31,842 nucleotides of DNA from a virus, in IMG/VR virus record IMGVR_UViG_3300027861_000128, positions 1 to 31,842 of that record, one strand, 5' to 3'. This document shows positions 8,800-18,485 of the stretch, piece by piece; position 1 is the stretch's first letter; the number at the start of each line of letters is the position of its first letter. A model generated the notes under the pieces. The model did not search any database. It was not told the origin of the DNA and saw nothing but the letters and a program-made list of their open reading frames with translations. Both the position numbers and the translations under genes were made by a program.

Positions 8800-9600
8800 A
8801 TGGAAACAAAAGAAAAGAAAAAGCCTGTGGCCAAAGCCCCAGCAACTCCTGAAGTAAAAAAAGATACTTGGGAATATAAAGATAGAACTTATTTTTTAAC
8901 AGGTTCAAAAGAACCATTAACATTTAAAATTCCTTCAAGACACACTCCTAGACATCCAATGTTTTGGTTTGACCCAATAAAAGGTTATAACAGAGAGTTA
9001 AGATATGCAACTAATCAAAAGTCTGTGTTTGTTGATGAACAACAAGGGCCAGTTACTTTAGAGCATATTGTTTTTGAAGATGGAACATTATTTGTGCCAA
9101 AAGAAAAAGTTCAATTACAAAAACTATTATCTATATACCATCCAGCTAAAGGAAAAGTTTATAATGAATTTGACAAAAAAGCTGTAGCTGTCGATGAATT
9201 AGATATGATAGAATTTGAAATTAAAGCATTAAACGCTGCTTCAGTAATGGATATTGAACAAGCAGAAGCTATATTAAGAGTTGAAAATGGTTCAGCTGTA
9301 TCTGGTTTAAGTTCTAAAGAGCTAAAAAGAGATATATTAATATTTGCTAAAAGAAACCCTAAATTGTTTTTAGATTTAGCAGAAGATGAAAATGTAGTAC
9401 TTAGAAACTTTGCTATTAACGCAACTGAGTCAGGTATTATTAAGTTGTCTCAAGATCAAAGAACGTTTACTTGGGGTACTAACGGTAGAAAATTAATGAC
9501 AGTTCCTTTTGATGAGAATCCATATTCAGCAATGGCTGCTTGGTTCCAAACAGATGAAGGACTTGAAGTTTACAAATCTATCGATAAAAAACTTAAATAA
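8800..9600 (+). CDS. conserved-looking phage protein of unknown function, 266 aa
   Basis: A 266-residue soluble protein. Residues 1-22 are a Lys/Pro/Ala-rich tail. The body begins with YKDRTYFL and FKIPSRHTPRHPMFWFD. The C-terminal third holds SSKELKRDILIFAKRNPKLFLDLAEDENV (a helical unit) followed by GIIKLSQDQRTFTWGTNGRK and PFDENPYSAMAAWF, which looks like a winged-helix-sized domain (residues about 205-262). It stands alone between two terminators, so its dose may be set separately from the neighbouring virion genes. The style is familiar from marine phage head-gene clusters, but I know no established role. It could be a capsid-associated or regulatory protein. Confidence 0.75.
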   Translation: METKEKKKPVAKAPATPEVKKDTWEYKDRTYFLTGSKEPLTFKIPSRHTPRHPMFWFDPIKGYNRELRYATNQKSVFVDEQQGPVTLEHIVFEDGTLFVPKEKVQLQKLLSIYHPAKGKVYNEFDKKAVAVDELDMIEFEIKALNAASVMDIEQAEAILRVENGSAVSGLSSKELKRDILIFAKRNPKLFLDLAEDENVVLRNFAINATESGIIKLSQDQRTFTWGTNGRKLMTVPFDENPYSAMAAWFQTDEGLEVYKSIDKKLK

Positions 9601-9615
9601 CAAGTGATTATAAAT

Positions 9616-9646
9616 AAGGGTGGTTTTATCGCCACCCTTTTTTTTT
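9616..9646 (+). terminator. intrinsic terminator after the 266-aa gene
   Basis: AAGGGTGG (9616-9623), an 8-base loop, CCACCCTT (9632-9639), then a run of T residues to 9646. The stem is perfect. It lies between the stop at 9600 and the true start of the next gene at 9659, and it overlaps a false upstream GTG start. Confidence 0.9.
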
Positions 9647-9658
9647 AAAAATATTAAA

Positions 9659-10726
9659 ATGGCAATAAACGTAAATGAAGTTTATAAAACGGTTTTATTA
9701 ATATTAAACAAAGAACAGAGAGGTTATATAACTCCTGATGAATTTAATAAAACAGGCACACAAGTTCAGTTAGAAATATTTGAAAAGTATTTTGAAGACT
9801 TGAACCAGAACTTACGTATACGTCAAGATGAAACAGAATATGCCGATAGAGTTAAAAACGTAGATGATAAAATATCTATATTTAAAACTCAAGGCAATTG
9901 CACTTGGGACGGTGCTAACAAACTTTTTACTACTCCTACAGGCTTACACAGAATAGGTACTGTTATATATAAAGACTCAACAGAAGTTGAAAGAGTGCAA
10001 AGAAATGATTTATTGTATTTAAAACTTTCACCTTTAACAAAACCTTCTGCTTCCTTTCCTGTATACTCATACGAGGACAAATTAACTACAACTCCATCTC
10101 CAAAGCTTTATGTAGAACCTAGTTCTATACAATCAGATATTTCAGTAACATACATAAGAAAACCTAGCAATGTAAGATTTGGTTATTCAGTAGGCTCTTT
10201 AGGTCAATACATATACGACAGCAATGCATATATTCCAACAGGGCTTTTATTGGCAAATAACAACTTGTTTAATTTTTTAACTACTAATTTTGTTGCAACG
10301 TCTAGCCAGCCAACTAGTATATCTTGGTCTGGATTAACTACATCTTCAAATGGTATTACTTATGTAGGTAACGGCAGCGGGTTAGAGTTTACATTGACCA
10401 TGAGTAATACTGGCGTTATAACAGGATTAAATGTGGACAAGCCTGGAACTGGTTTTGCGGCAGGTGATACCTTAACGTTTGATTCAACAGTATTTCAAGC
10501 AGGTGGTGGTGGAGGTGGTGGCATTAATGCTGTTGTCACGCTTGCTTCTAATAGTATATATAGCGGAACTACGTATGGATCAACTCAATTTGAAATAGAC
10601 AATACTGACCAAACAGAAGTTATACTAAACATACTTAAATACTCAGGTATAGTAATAAGAGATCCACAAATAATACAGTCAGCACAGCAAATGGCTATGG
10701 CAGAAGATCAAAACGAAAAAAGTTAA
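9659..10726 (+). CDS. head-tail connector / ring protein with an inserted domain
   Basis: A 355-residue protein. I start it at ATG 9659 (MAINVNEVYKTVLLIL), not at an in-frame GTG at 9620 that lies inside the terminator hairpin. The N-terminal part (1-200) is a helix-then-beta pattern (EQRGYITPDEFNKTG, then beta strands around GNCTWDGANKLF and YEDKLTTTPSPKLYVE) common to adaptor proteins next to the portal. Residues about 218-305 look like an inserted beta domain with a GTGFAAGDTL turn and an eight-Gly run. The C-terminal part (about 315-355) returns to the core with FEIDNTDQTEVILNILKYSG and a final helix. The role is inferred from order before the second ring protein. Confidence 0.6.
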   Translation: MAINVNEVYKTVLLILNKEQRGYITPDEFNKTGTQVQLEIFEKYFEDLNQNLRIRQDETEYADRVKNVDDKISIFKTQGNCTWDGANKLFTTPTGLHRIGTVIYKDSTEVERVQRNDLLYLKLSPLTKPSASFPVYSYEDKLTTTPSPKLYVEPSSIQSDISVTYIRKPSNVRFGYSVGSLGQYIYDSNAYIPTGLLLANNNLFNFLTTNFVATSSQPTSISWSGLTTSSNGITYVGNGSGLEFTLTMSNTGVITGLNVDKPGTGFAAGDTLTFDSTVFQAGGGGGGGINAVVTLASNSIYSGTTYGSTQFEIDNTDQTEVILNILKYSGIVIRDPQIIQSAQQMAMAEDQNEKS

Positions 10727-10729
10727 TAA

Positions 10730-11896
10730 ATGGGACTAATTACAGAAACTAACGAAGAATATTACGCTGGCGAAAAAGTATTTTTAATAGCAGCAGCTAC
10801 AACTCAAAGTTCTTTTGAAACAACTTTTAATACTGAACTAGTTTTAAGTTCTTCTTCTGCTGATGCTAATTTTATATTTGAAATAAGCACAGACGGTGGA
10901 GTTACTTATAATCCGTATTCCGCAGGTGTTATATCACTAAGTAACAATAATAAAACATTAGATGTAAGTGTTGCTGTTGCTGGACCAGCTATAGCTAGAA
11001 TAATTTTGAAAATAGCTGCTGTACAAAACAATTATGGAGGCTATTCTTATGTGAAGCTTAATGATATTATAAACACTTTTATAGCTACATATGTTGGCAC
11101 AGGTAAGCTAATACCAAGTGTTAAAAGAACTGACGTCATATTCCACGCTAAAAGAGGTTTACAAGAATTTAGTTATGATACTTTAAAAAGTATTAAATCT
11201 CAAGAAGTTACAATTACACCAAGTCTATCGATGATAATACCACAAGACTATGTTAATTACGTTAGATTATCTTGGACAGATGCTTATGGTATTAAACATA
11301 TTATTTATCCATCTGATAATTTAACTATAAAACCTACAGATGTACCATTACAAACTGTCAATGGAGATTTTATACAAGACCAATATGGTTCAAACACTCA
11401 AGGAACTTCTGACACTTCTAGAAACTGGGATAACCTAAATCAAAGAAGATTAAGTGGTGGTTTTGACGCTTATCAAAATGGAGTTGAAAACTACTACGGT
11501 GATGGTTACATGTTTGGACATCAGCAACTAGGCATGAGATATGGAGCTTTACCTGAAACAACTCAAGTAAATGGTTATTTTACAATGAATCCAGCTAGAG
11601 GTACTATATCTTTTTCTAGTGATATGAATGGTAGAACAGTTGTTTTAGAATATATATCAGACGGTTTAGCTTACGATACTGATTCTAAGGTGCCTAAGAT
11701 GGCCGAGGAAGCGATGTATATGCATATAGCTTATTCTATATTAGCTGGAAGATCTGGAGTTCAAGAATACATTGTTCAAAGATTTAAAAAAGATAGAAGA
11801 GCACAGTTAAGAAATGCTAAAATAAGATTATCAGATATTAAACTAGATCAAATAGTTAGAATAATGAGAAACAAATCTAAACAGATTAAACATTAA
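10730..11896 (+). CDS. head-tail ring / tail adaptor protein (crAss-like type)
   Basis: A 388-residue protein three bases after its neighbour. Residues 1-95 look like an added Ig-like beta sandwich (FNTELVLSSSSADANFIFEI). The conserved core then starts with YVKLNDIINTFIATYVGTGK, KRTDVIFHAKRGLQEFSYDT and IPQDYVNYVRLSW, a pattern I associate with ring proteins of crAss-like and marine podoviruses. The C-terminus has helices (AEEAMYMHIAYSILAGR) and a very basic end (RRAQLRNAKIRLSDIK). It would stack under the portal and join head to tail. A gp4/gp11-type adaptor of T7-like phages is the functional parallel. The core assignment is fairly safe; the exact ring number is not. Confidence 0.7.
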   Translation: MGLITETNEEYYAGEKVFLIAAATTQSSFETTFNTELVLSSSSADANFIFEISTDGGVTYNPYSAGVISLSNNNKTLDVSVAVAGPAIARIILKIAAVQNNYGGYSYVKLNDIINTFIATYVGTGKLIPSVKRTDVIFHAKRGLQEFSYDTLKSIKSQEVTITPSLSMIIPQDYVNYVRLSWTDAYGIKHIIYPSDNLTIKPTDVPLQTVNGDFIQDQYGSNTQGTSDTSRNWDNLNQRRLSGGFDAYQNGVENYYGDGYMFGHQQLGMRYGALPETTQVNGYFTMNPARGTISFSSDMNGRTVVLEYISDGLAYDTDSKVPKMAEEAMYMHIAYSILAGRSGVQEYIVQRFKKDRRAQLRNAKIRLSDIKLDQIVRIMRNKSKQIKH

Positions 11897-11897
11897 T

Positions 11898-14800
11898 ATG
11901 GCTCAAGTTAAAAACACATTTGTAAAATCTAAAATGAATAGGGATTCAGACGCTAGACTGATTCCTAATGGCGAATATAGAGAAGGTAGAAATATAAATG
12001 TTAGTAGATCTGAAGGCGCAGATGTAGGCGCTTTAGAAAATGTTAAAGGAAATGCTAGCGTTTTACCTGGCTTTATAAACGGACTAAACGCCGCTTTGAC
12101 TCCTAATGAAAAGCCTTTAGAAGTTATAGGTATGTTTACACATGAAGATAGTAGTTCTATATACATGTTCTTAACTACTTTTTTAGACGCATCAAAGACA
12201 CAACTTGATAATCACGCTAAGTTATTTAACTCTCATTGTTATATAACTAGAATAAAGTACAATGGTAATTTAGAAATTCCTGAAGAGAACAGATATGAAT
12301 CTTCTATACTTGTTGAGGGTAGTTTTTTAAACTTTTCAAAAACACATCCTATTTTAGGTTTTAATATAGTAGAAGATTTAATGTTTTGGACTGATAATAG
12401 AAACCAGCCTAGAAAAATAAATATTGAAAAAGCTTCACAAAGAGCTCCTGGCAATAGTTCACTTCCATATTATTACAGTGAAGATCAAATATCAGTAGCT
12501 AAATACTATCCTTACAATTCTATTTCTTTAATGAGAAAAGATGGTAGTAACTGGAGTTCTACTGTAAAAGCCACAACTACTGAGTGGTTGCCAATATCTT
12601 TGTCTGCCCCTTTAGATTCTATAAAAACAGTTGGATCAAATGATGTTTTAAGCTTTCTCGACACTGCACAACCCGCGCCTCCCGTAGATAAACCCAACTG
12701 GACAGGTACTGGAGCATCTAATAGCTCTATAGCTAACTTTTTTAGCAAATCAAGTTCATCAACAAGCCCTGTAGTTAGAGTTAAAAATGCTAGCGCACCT
12801 GGTAAAGTTGATTTATTTATATACTCTGTAATAGGAAATGAAGTCAACGTTGCAGCGGATAAATCATCTGTAGACACTCAAATAAGTGTTCCAGCAGGCT
12901 GGGCATCGCCAGGTGATGTTATAATATTTCAATTACAAAATCCAGAATATGACACCGCATTTAATGGTGATAGAGATTTTTTAAAAGATAAATTTCCAAG
13001 ATTTAGTTATAGATTTAAATATACAGATAATGAGTATTCTTTAATGGCTCCTTTTACTCAACCTGTTTTTGTGCCTGCTCAATATGGTAGTTTTACTTTT
13101 GGAGATGAAGATAACTCAACTAGAACCACAGAACTTGGTTTTATGGAAAATAGAGCCAGCGAAATAGGTTTAGTTATTAATTTACCTTATTACCCAGGTA
13201 GTAAAAATTCAACAACCCCAACTGTTAATTTAGAATTACAAAGGCAATTACATATAGACGAAATAGAAATACTATTTAAATCCTCTAAAGATAATAATAT
13301 TTACGTTTTAGATTCTGTAAACATTGAAGATGGTTGTTCCACAGATTATTTAGTCGCTCCAGAAAGCACAACTATATTTAATAGAAATCAATTTATATAT
13401 ACTTACAAAGGTAAAAAACCTTACAAGGTGGTTCCTGAATCGGATGTTACTAGAGTTAACGATATAGTTCCTGTAAGAGCACAATCTCAAGAAACGTCCG
13501 GCAATAGAATAATGTATGGTAATTACGTAGATAACCACGCTTTGCCTTCTAGGCCTTTTTATGAGGTAACTTCATCTGTTAAAAATGGTTCTTTTACACC
13601 TGATTTCAATATAAACACAAATCCTCCTATAGCTAGCACTGTAAACAACAAAATTAAAGAATATTACAATGCCACTTTAAAACAAGGTAGAAATTACCAA
13701 GTAGGCGTTGTCTTTTCTGACAGGTATGGAAGACAATCTACAGTTATGTTAGCTGACGAAACTTCTGTTTACGGAACTGGTGCCAAAGAAAGATCTACAG
13801 TTTTTGCTCCCTACGACAACTCTGGAGCTTCTGACATTATAAACTTTTTTGGAAACTCATTAAAAGTAGATTTTTACCAAAAAATACCAGATAAACAAAC
13901 TTGGAATCCAACTAATTACCCTGGATTATATAATAATTTCAATCAAAATTTAGGTTGGTATAGTTATAAAATAGTTGTAAAACAACAACAACAAGAATAT
14001 TATAACATGTTTCTGCCTGGTAGTATGTCTGGTAACGTTGTTTATAAAAATAATCAAACTCAACTAAGTTATAGTGATTCTTTTAATATTTCTAATTTAT
14101 CTTTATATGGTGATAATATAAATAAATTACCAAGAGACATGACTAATGTTGGTCCTACTGACAGGATATATGGCAGTAAAGAATCTTTGTATTTTAGAGT
14201 TGCGCAACCTAACTATACCTATTCTGGTAACTCTGCTGACTCTAGTACGGTAGATGTAAATAGATGGAACTCAAGACAAACTCAATTGCCAGTTATTGAA
14301 TCGACAGTTGTTTCTATACAGCCGTTTTTAGACATGGGTAAATGGACGACTCAAAAAGGTGTTGCTAGTTCTATATCGTATCCAGGAGGATATGAATATC
14401 CATCAAATACTTTAGTTCCAGGAACTACAGATCCTTTAGTTAAGTCAGATAATAATCCATTTGTTGCCAATGTTGATAATGGTGAAAACAAAGATAGAGT
14501 AGGTTTTTTTAGCACCCAACAAGTCTCTAATATAACTTCAGGAACTCCAAATGTAAATGATTTTGCTCAATTTTCTAAATCTTTAATAGTTGCAGAAACT
14601 AAACCAACTCAATCAGATTTAGATTTATATTGGGAAACAACAACCTCTGGTTTAATAAGTGAATTAAATACCGGTATAGGAACTGAAACTAGTAATACAG
14701 CACCTTCTGATTTAACTACTTTTTCTTTTACTGGAGACGAAAGTATTTTATATGATGGAACTGCATTAAGTAAATCATTATTAAATAGCAATATAAACAT

Positions 14801-15899
14801 AGTAACACAAAACGGAAGTGTAAATGTTAATAACACTTATAGCATTTCAATAAACTCAGTTGAAGCTATAGTCGCTGGCGCCTCGCAAGATGTAACTGAT
14901 TACTTTAAGATGTACGAAGACACTTCTACTACTCCTAAAACTTATAATATAAAGCTAAACCAGACAGGTATTGGTGTTAATTCTCTTCTATATTTTAATA
15001 AAGATAATCCTAGTAATTGGGGTAATAAAGAAATAAAGTTTAATTTTAAATTAGAAATAGATAACGAGCTACCAACTACTGTTTCAAAAGCAAATAACTT
15101 TTTTAGTAATGCAGCTCCAACAATGGGATCAACACCTAACCCTTCTGCCGACGCTCCTTATGATTCGGGATGGAACGGTGATGGATGGGCTTTTAGTATT
15201 GGTGGCGAAGAACCTGACGCTGGCCAAACTAATGTTAACTATGTTAAAACATATCCTATGTTTGAAAAGTCTGGAATATCAACAAATTACGAAGTTACAT
15301 CTACTTCTATAAGTAATGTTAGAAGTAGAAATCAAAGATTTTTTACTCAATATAATGTTCCTGGAGCTACAACAGCTGAAGATCCTAAATTTAACCCTGG
15401 CTCTACTGGTTGGAACAATGGTAGCTATATTGGTCAAGATGAAGGCTCTGAGTTGTATATAGAAAAACTAGAATGTGCAGTGTATGATAAGAACCATAAC
15501 GAGCTTTATCCTTTTTTAGAGTGGATAATTGCTGACGGCGCTCAAATGCCTTTAAAAGTTAATTTTGGTGGTTTATATGGTGGTCAAGGACTAAGATATA
15601 CCTGGAGAGAGTATCCTTGGAAAGTAGAATATGTTGACGCTAACAACCCCATATGGAGTGGTTCACCTTCTTTAAATTTTGGTTCTGGTTATTATCTTTT
15701 TGCCAATGAAAACTATCCTCCTTTTGAGTGGCATGGTGCCGCAAGAGAAAAAAACAATGGAAGGTTTTGGGCGGAAGGCTTTTTAAATGGAGGTGATTAC
15801 AGTGTTCATAAAATAACTATAGGCGTTAAGGAAACTTTCCAAGATGGTAAAACATCACAACCTAATCAATTTGTTGTTTATACAAAACTTTATAGATAA
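11898..15899 (+). CDS. large tail nozzle / tail tube protein, 1333 aa
   Basis: A 1333-residue beta-rich protein. The N-terminus (about 8-55: VKSKMNRDSDARLIPNGEYR, then NVSRSEGADVGALENV) is the conserved start of the nozzle-type proteins of this phage group. Around 595-614 lies a second conserved block, GRNYQVGVVFSDRYGRQSTV, preceded by GNRIMYGNYVDN. Residues about 800-1290 are Asn/Ser/Thr-rich and more variable, probably surface domains. The function inferred is the tail tube end through which DNA leaves, comparable to T7 gp12. Its TAA stop shares a base with the ATG of the next gene (TAATG at 15897-15901), and that gene also looks nozzle-like, so the two may form one complex. Confidence 0.65.
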   Translation: MAQVKNTFVKSKMNRDSDARLIPNGEYREGRNINVSRSEGADVGALENVKGNASVLPGFINGLNAALTPNEKPLEVIGMFTHEDSSSIYMFLTTFLDASKTQLDNHAKLFNSHCYITRIKYNGNLEIPEENRYESSILVEGSFLNFSKTHPILGFNIVEDLMFWTDNRNQPRKINIEKASQRAPGNSSLPYYYSEDQISVAKYYPYNSISLMRKDGSNWSSTVKATTTEWLPISLSAPLDSIKTVGSNDVLSFLDTAQPAPPVDKPNWTGTGASNSSIANFFSKSSSSTSPVVRVKNASAPGKVDLFIYSVIGNEVNVAADKSSVDTQISVPAGWASPGDVIIFQLQNPEYDTAFNGDRDFLKDKFPRFSYRFKYTDNEYSLMAPFTQPVFVPAQYGSFTFGDEDNSTRTTELGFMENRASEIGLVINLPYYPGSKNSTTPTVNLELQRQLHIDEIEILFKSSKDNNIYVLDSVNIEDGCSTDYLVAPESTTIFNRNQFIYTYKGKKPYKVVPESDVTRVNDIVPVRAQSQETSGNRIMYGNYVDNHALPSRPFYEVTSSVKNGSFTPDFNINTNPPIASTVNNKIKEYYNATLKQGRNYQVGVVFSDRYGRQSTVMLADETSVYGTGAKERSTVFAPYDNSGASDIINFFGNSLKVDFYQKIPDKQTWNPTNYPGLYNNFNQNLGWYSYKIVVKQQQQEYYNMFLPGSMSGNVVYKNNQTQLSYSDSFNISNLSLYGDNINKLPRDMTNVGPTDRIYGSKESLYFRVAQPNYTYSGNSADSSTVDVNRWNSRQTQLPVIESTVVSIQPFLDMGKWTTQKGVASSISYPGGYEYPSNTLVPGTTDPLVKSDNNPFVANVDNGENKDRVGFFSTQQVSNITSGTPNVNDFAQFSKSLIVAETKPTQSDLDLYWETTTSGLISELNTGIGTETSNTAPSDLTTFSFTGDESILYDGTALSKSLLNSNINIVTQNGSVNVNNTYSISINSVEAIVAGASQDVTDYFKMYEDTSTTPKTYNIKLNQTGIGVNSLLYFNKDNPSNWGNKEIKFNFKLEIDNELPTTVSKANNFFSNAAPTMGSTPNPSADAPYDSGWNGDGWAFSIGGEEPDAGQTNVNYVKTYPMFEKSGISTNYEVTSTSISNVRSRNQRFFTQYNVPGATTAEDPKFNPGSTGWNNGSYIGQDEGSELYIEKLECAVYDKNHNELYPFLEWIIADGAQMPLKVNFGGLYGGQGLRYTWREYPWKVEYVDANNPIWSGSPSLNFGSGYYLFANENYPPFEWHGAAREKNNGRFWAEGFLNGGDYSVHKITIGVKETFQDGKTSQPNQFVVYTKLYR

Positions 15900-17698
15900 T
15901 GGCATATAGCGTAGAAGTATCATATTTTAATTCTTTTTGGGCTAAAAAGACTAATAACGAGTTTACAGAGTCTCAGTATCCTACGGATGGTTACGGTAGT
16001 ATATCTAAAATACCTAATTGGCCAGGCGTTCCTTACCATAGTTATGATAATACAAGTAACTCTACTAGATATTTAAATTATGCTACAACGTCAAATGTCT
16101 CTCCTTTACCTGATAATAGGCCTGATATAAACTTATCACCAACTGCTAACCACTCGTCTTTAAACTGGATAATTGAAGAGTCTAGAATAAAAGGTGCTTT
16201 TAATGGTGCTTCTACTGATTATGGTGTTAAAGCTTATTTACTAGATGATGAATATACGTCTGTAACTAGAAGAAATAATATCATATATTCTGGTTTATTT
16301 AATTCTAAAACAAACGTAAATGAAACTAATGTGTTTTCTTCAGCACAAAGCATAACATTTGCAGCTCCTGAGCAATATGGTTCTATACAAAAGCTATATA
16401 GTGAAGATACTAAGTTGTTAATATTTCAAGAAAACAAGGTTAGTAGAGCAATGGTTGACAAAAATGTTATATATACGGCAGAAGGAAGAAGTGCAAACGT
16501 TAGCACACAAAATCTTGTAATAGGGGAAATAATTCCATTTGTAGGTGAATATGGTATTAGTAGGAATCCTCTTTCATTTGCTAAGTTTGGTAGAAGAAAA
16601 TACTTTACTGATAAAAATAGAAATGTAGTATTAAGGCTTTCTGATAATGGACTAACTGAAATAAGTAGTTATGGTATGGCTGATTTTTTTAGAGACAAAT
16701 TAGCTGAAATAGATGATAATGTCTATACAACAAGTGTTACTAGAGACTTAGACGGTACACAATCACCAGCTTGGAGCAACTCTCCAGTTAACCAGCCTAT
16801 AGCACCTGGACAACCTTTTATAACAATTAGCCAACCAGGAGACGATACTTTTACAGATATACCTATAGGCTCTGCTGTTTTTATAAATGGTATAGATACT
16901 GGTTGCTATGTTAGAAATGTAGACTTATTAACAGGTGACGTTCAATTAACTGATTTATGCCCTATTGACTTAAGCTCTTTAACTAGTCCTAAAGCTACTT
17001 TTGTTACTTATGAGCAAGATTCAATTATAGGAGCTTATGACGTTTATAATGACAATTATTTAGTTAGCTTGCAAAAAAGGCAAGGTACTTACAACACCTT
17101 AGTTTTTGATGAAAAAGTTTTAGGGTGGGTTACTTTTTATGATTATAGACCTTATAATGCTAAAAGCTTATTTAATAGATTTTATACTACTAATCAAACT
17201 AATCTATGGCTACATAACGCTAGTAACGTGTTTAGAAATAGTTTTTACGGAAACAATCCTGTAAAATCTTCTATTGAATTTGTTTTTAACGCCCAGCCTA
17301 ACATCGTTAAAACTTTTAAAACGGTTAACTATGAAGGCACAAATGGTTGGGAGGTCTCTAGCATGATCTCTGATCAAACTGGAGCATTACAAGCTCCTGG
17401 TTTAAATTACAATACTTATGAAGATCAAACAGCTGTAATAAAAAGCTATGATGAAGGTCTTTACATAGAAGATGGATCACCTCAAAGAGCAGGTTTTGAT
17501 CTAAAAGAAAATAGATATGTAGCAAACGTTATAAATGCTACTACCGCTCAACCAGGTGAAATAATAATAGGCCCTGAAGCTAGCGGCATAAAAGGATATT
17601 TTACTACATTAAAATTAACAACAGACGAGACTACAGACTTTGGCGGAACAAAAGAGCTATTCGCTGTAGGATCTGAATATGTTATGTCATCTTATTAA
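15899..17698 (+). CDS. second tail nozzle-like protein, 599 aa
   Basis: A 599-residue beta-rich protein whose start overlaps the previous stop. About residues 135-285 contain FAAPEQYGSIQKLYSEDTKL, EIIPFVGEYGISRNPLSF and FGRRKYFTDKNRNVVLRLSD, repeating strand units like a beta-propeller or tail-tube platform. Residues about 385-430 hold DVYNDNYLVSLQKRQGTYNT and a GWVTFYDYRPYNA strand, again a propeller-like unit. No signal peptide, membrane helix or enzyme motif is visible. It probably builds the tail tip with the preceding protein; a receptor-binding role is possible for the variable C-terminal part but is not shown. Confidence 0.65.
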   Translation: MAYSVEVSYFNSFWAKKTNNEFTESQYPTDGYGSISKIPNWPGVPYHSYDNTSNSTRYLNYATTSNVSPLPDNRPDINLSPTANHSSLNWIIEESRIKGAFNGASTDYGVKAYLLDDEYTSVTRRNNIIYSGLFNSKTNVNETNVFSSAQSITFAAPEQYGSIQKLYSEDTKLLIFQENKVSRAMVDKNVIYTAEGRSANVSTQNLVIGEIIPFVGEYGISRNPLSFAKFGRRKYFTDKNRNVVLRLSDNGLTEISSYGMADFFRDKLAEIDDNVYTTSVTRDLDGTQSPAWSNSPVNQPIAPGQPFITISQPGDDTFTDIPIGSAVFINGIDTGCYVRNVDLLTGDVQLTDLCPIDLSSLTSPKATFVTYEQDSIIGAYDVYNDNYLVSLQKRQGTYNTLVFDEKVLGWVTFYDYRPYNAKSLFNRFYTTNQTNLWLHNASNVFRNSFYGNNPVKSSIEFVFNAQPNIVKTFKTVNYEGTNGWEVSSMISDQTGALQAPGLNYNTYEDQTAVIKSYDEGLYIEDGSPQRAGFDLKENRYVANVINATTAQPGEIIIGPEASGIKGYFTTLKLTTDETTDFGGTKELFAVGSEYVMSSY

Positions 17699-17707
17699 AA
17701 TTAAAAT

Positions 17708-18475
17708 ATGGGTTTATTAAATAACAATAACAATAGAAAAAATAAAAGAAATACTTTAAGAAAACAACTTCCACCAAGAGGCATTCAACCTATAAGTATA
17801 TCAAATCCTCAACCTACTTTGCGAACTTTACAAACTAATACTAGTGGAACTACCAACACCACTAACATGGGTGGTGGAAACATGATGGGTTACATGCAAA
17901 TGGCTGCAGCTGCTACACCTATGGTTATGGGTTTTATACAGGCTAGACAACAAAAAAATTTAGCTGAAAAGTTAGAAACAGAAAGATTAGCAAAAGACGA
18001 AGAAGTAGCTGGCCTATTAGCTAATAGACAAGAAATAAGAAATCCTTATGCTAATTTAGCTGTAGCTACAGAGGCTGCAGAGTTTCAAGCTCAACAGGTA
18101 GATCAATCACTTGCTAATACTTTAGATGCTATGCAAGCTGGAGGTTTTGGAGCTGGTGGCGCTACTGCGTTAGCTAGAGAAGCTGCTAAAGCTAAACAAG
18201 GCATATCAGCTGACATACAAAAACAAGAAGCTACTAATCAAAGATTTTTTGCTCAAGGAGAGCAAGTTAGACAAAACATGCAAGAACAAAGAAATATTGA
18301 TGATATTGATTTTGCTAGAGCTCAGTCTGACAATTTAAGGCAGCAAGAAATGGATGCTTTAACTGCTAGACAAGCATCACAACAAGCTGGAGTTGGAGGA
18401 ACTATGCAAATGGCGCAAAGCATTATGTCTAATCCAGAAGCAATGAGTCAAATATCCGGTTTATTTGGAGGTTAA
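17708..18475 (+). CDS. internal virion (ejection) protein, T7 gp14-like
   Basis: A 255-residue protein. Residues 1-60 are Asn/Arg/Pro/Thr-rich and disordered-looking. A Met/Ala/Gly-rich hydrophobic stretch follows (about 58-78: MMGYMQMAAAATPMVMGFI), fit to enter a membrane. The rest is long amphipathic helix with many Gln and Ala (NPYANLAVATEAAEFQAQQ and QAGGFGAGGATALAREAAKA). This layout matches the internal proteins that short-tailed phages expel first to form a channel in the outer membrane. The gene comes directly before a second helical protein and a giant one, the same order as gp14-gp15-gp16 in T7. The assignment is by layout, not close identity. Confidence 0.65.
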   Translation: MGLLNNNNNRKNKRNTLRKQLPPRGIQPISISNPQPTLRTLQTNTSGTTNTTNMGGGNMMGYMQMAAAATPMVMGFIQARQQKNLAEKLETERLAKDEEVAGLLANRQEIRNPYANLAVATEAAEFQAQQVDQSLANTLDAMQAGGFGAGGATALAREAAKAKQGISADIQKQEATNQRFFAQGEQVRQNMQEQRNIDDIDFARAQSDNLRQQEMDALTARQASQQAGVGGTMQMAQSIMSNPEAMSQISGLFGG

Positions 18476-18485
18476 AAAATAAAAT

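Noticed and set aside
9620-9658. Upstream GTG start adding 13 residues to the ring protein
   Set aside because: It lies inside the stem of a perfect terminator and encodes Pro/Phe/Lys from the hairpin and T tract; ATG 9659 begins a normal helix and follows an A/T leader like its neighbours.
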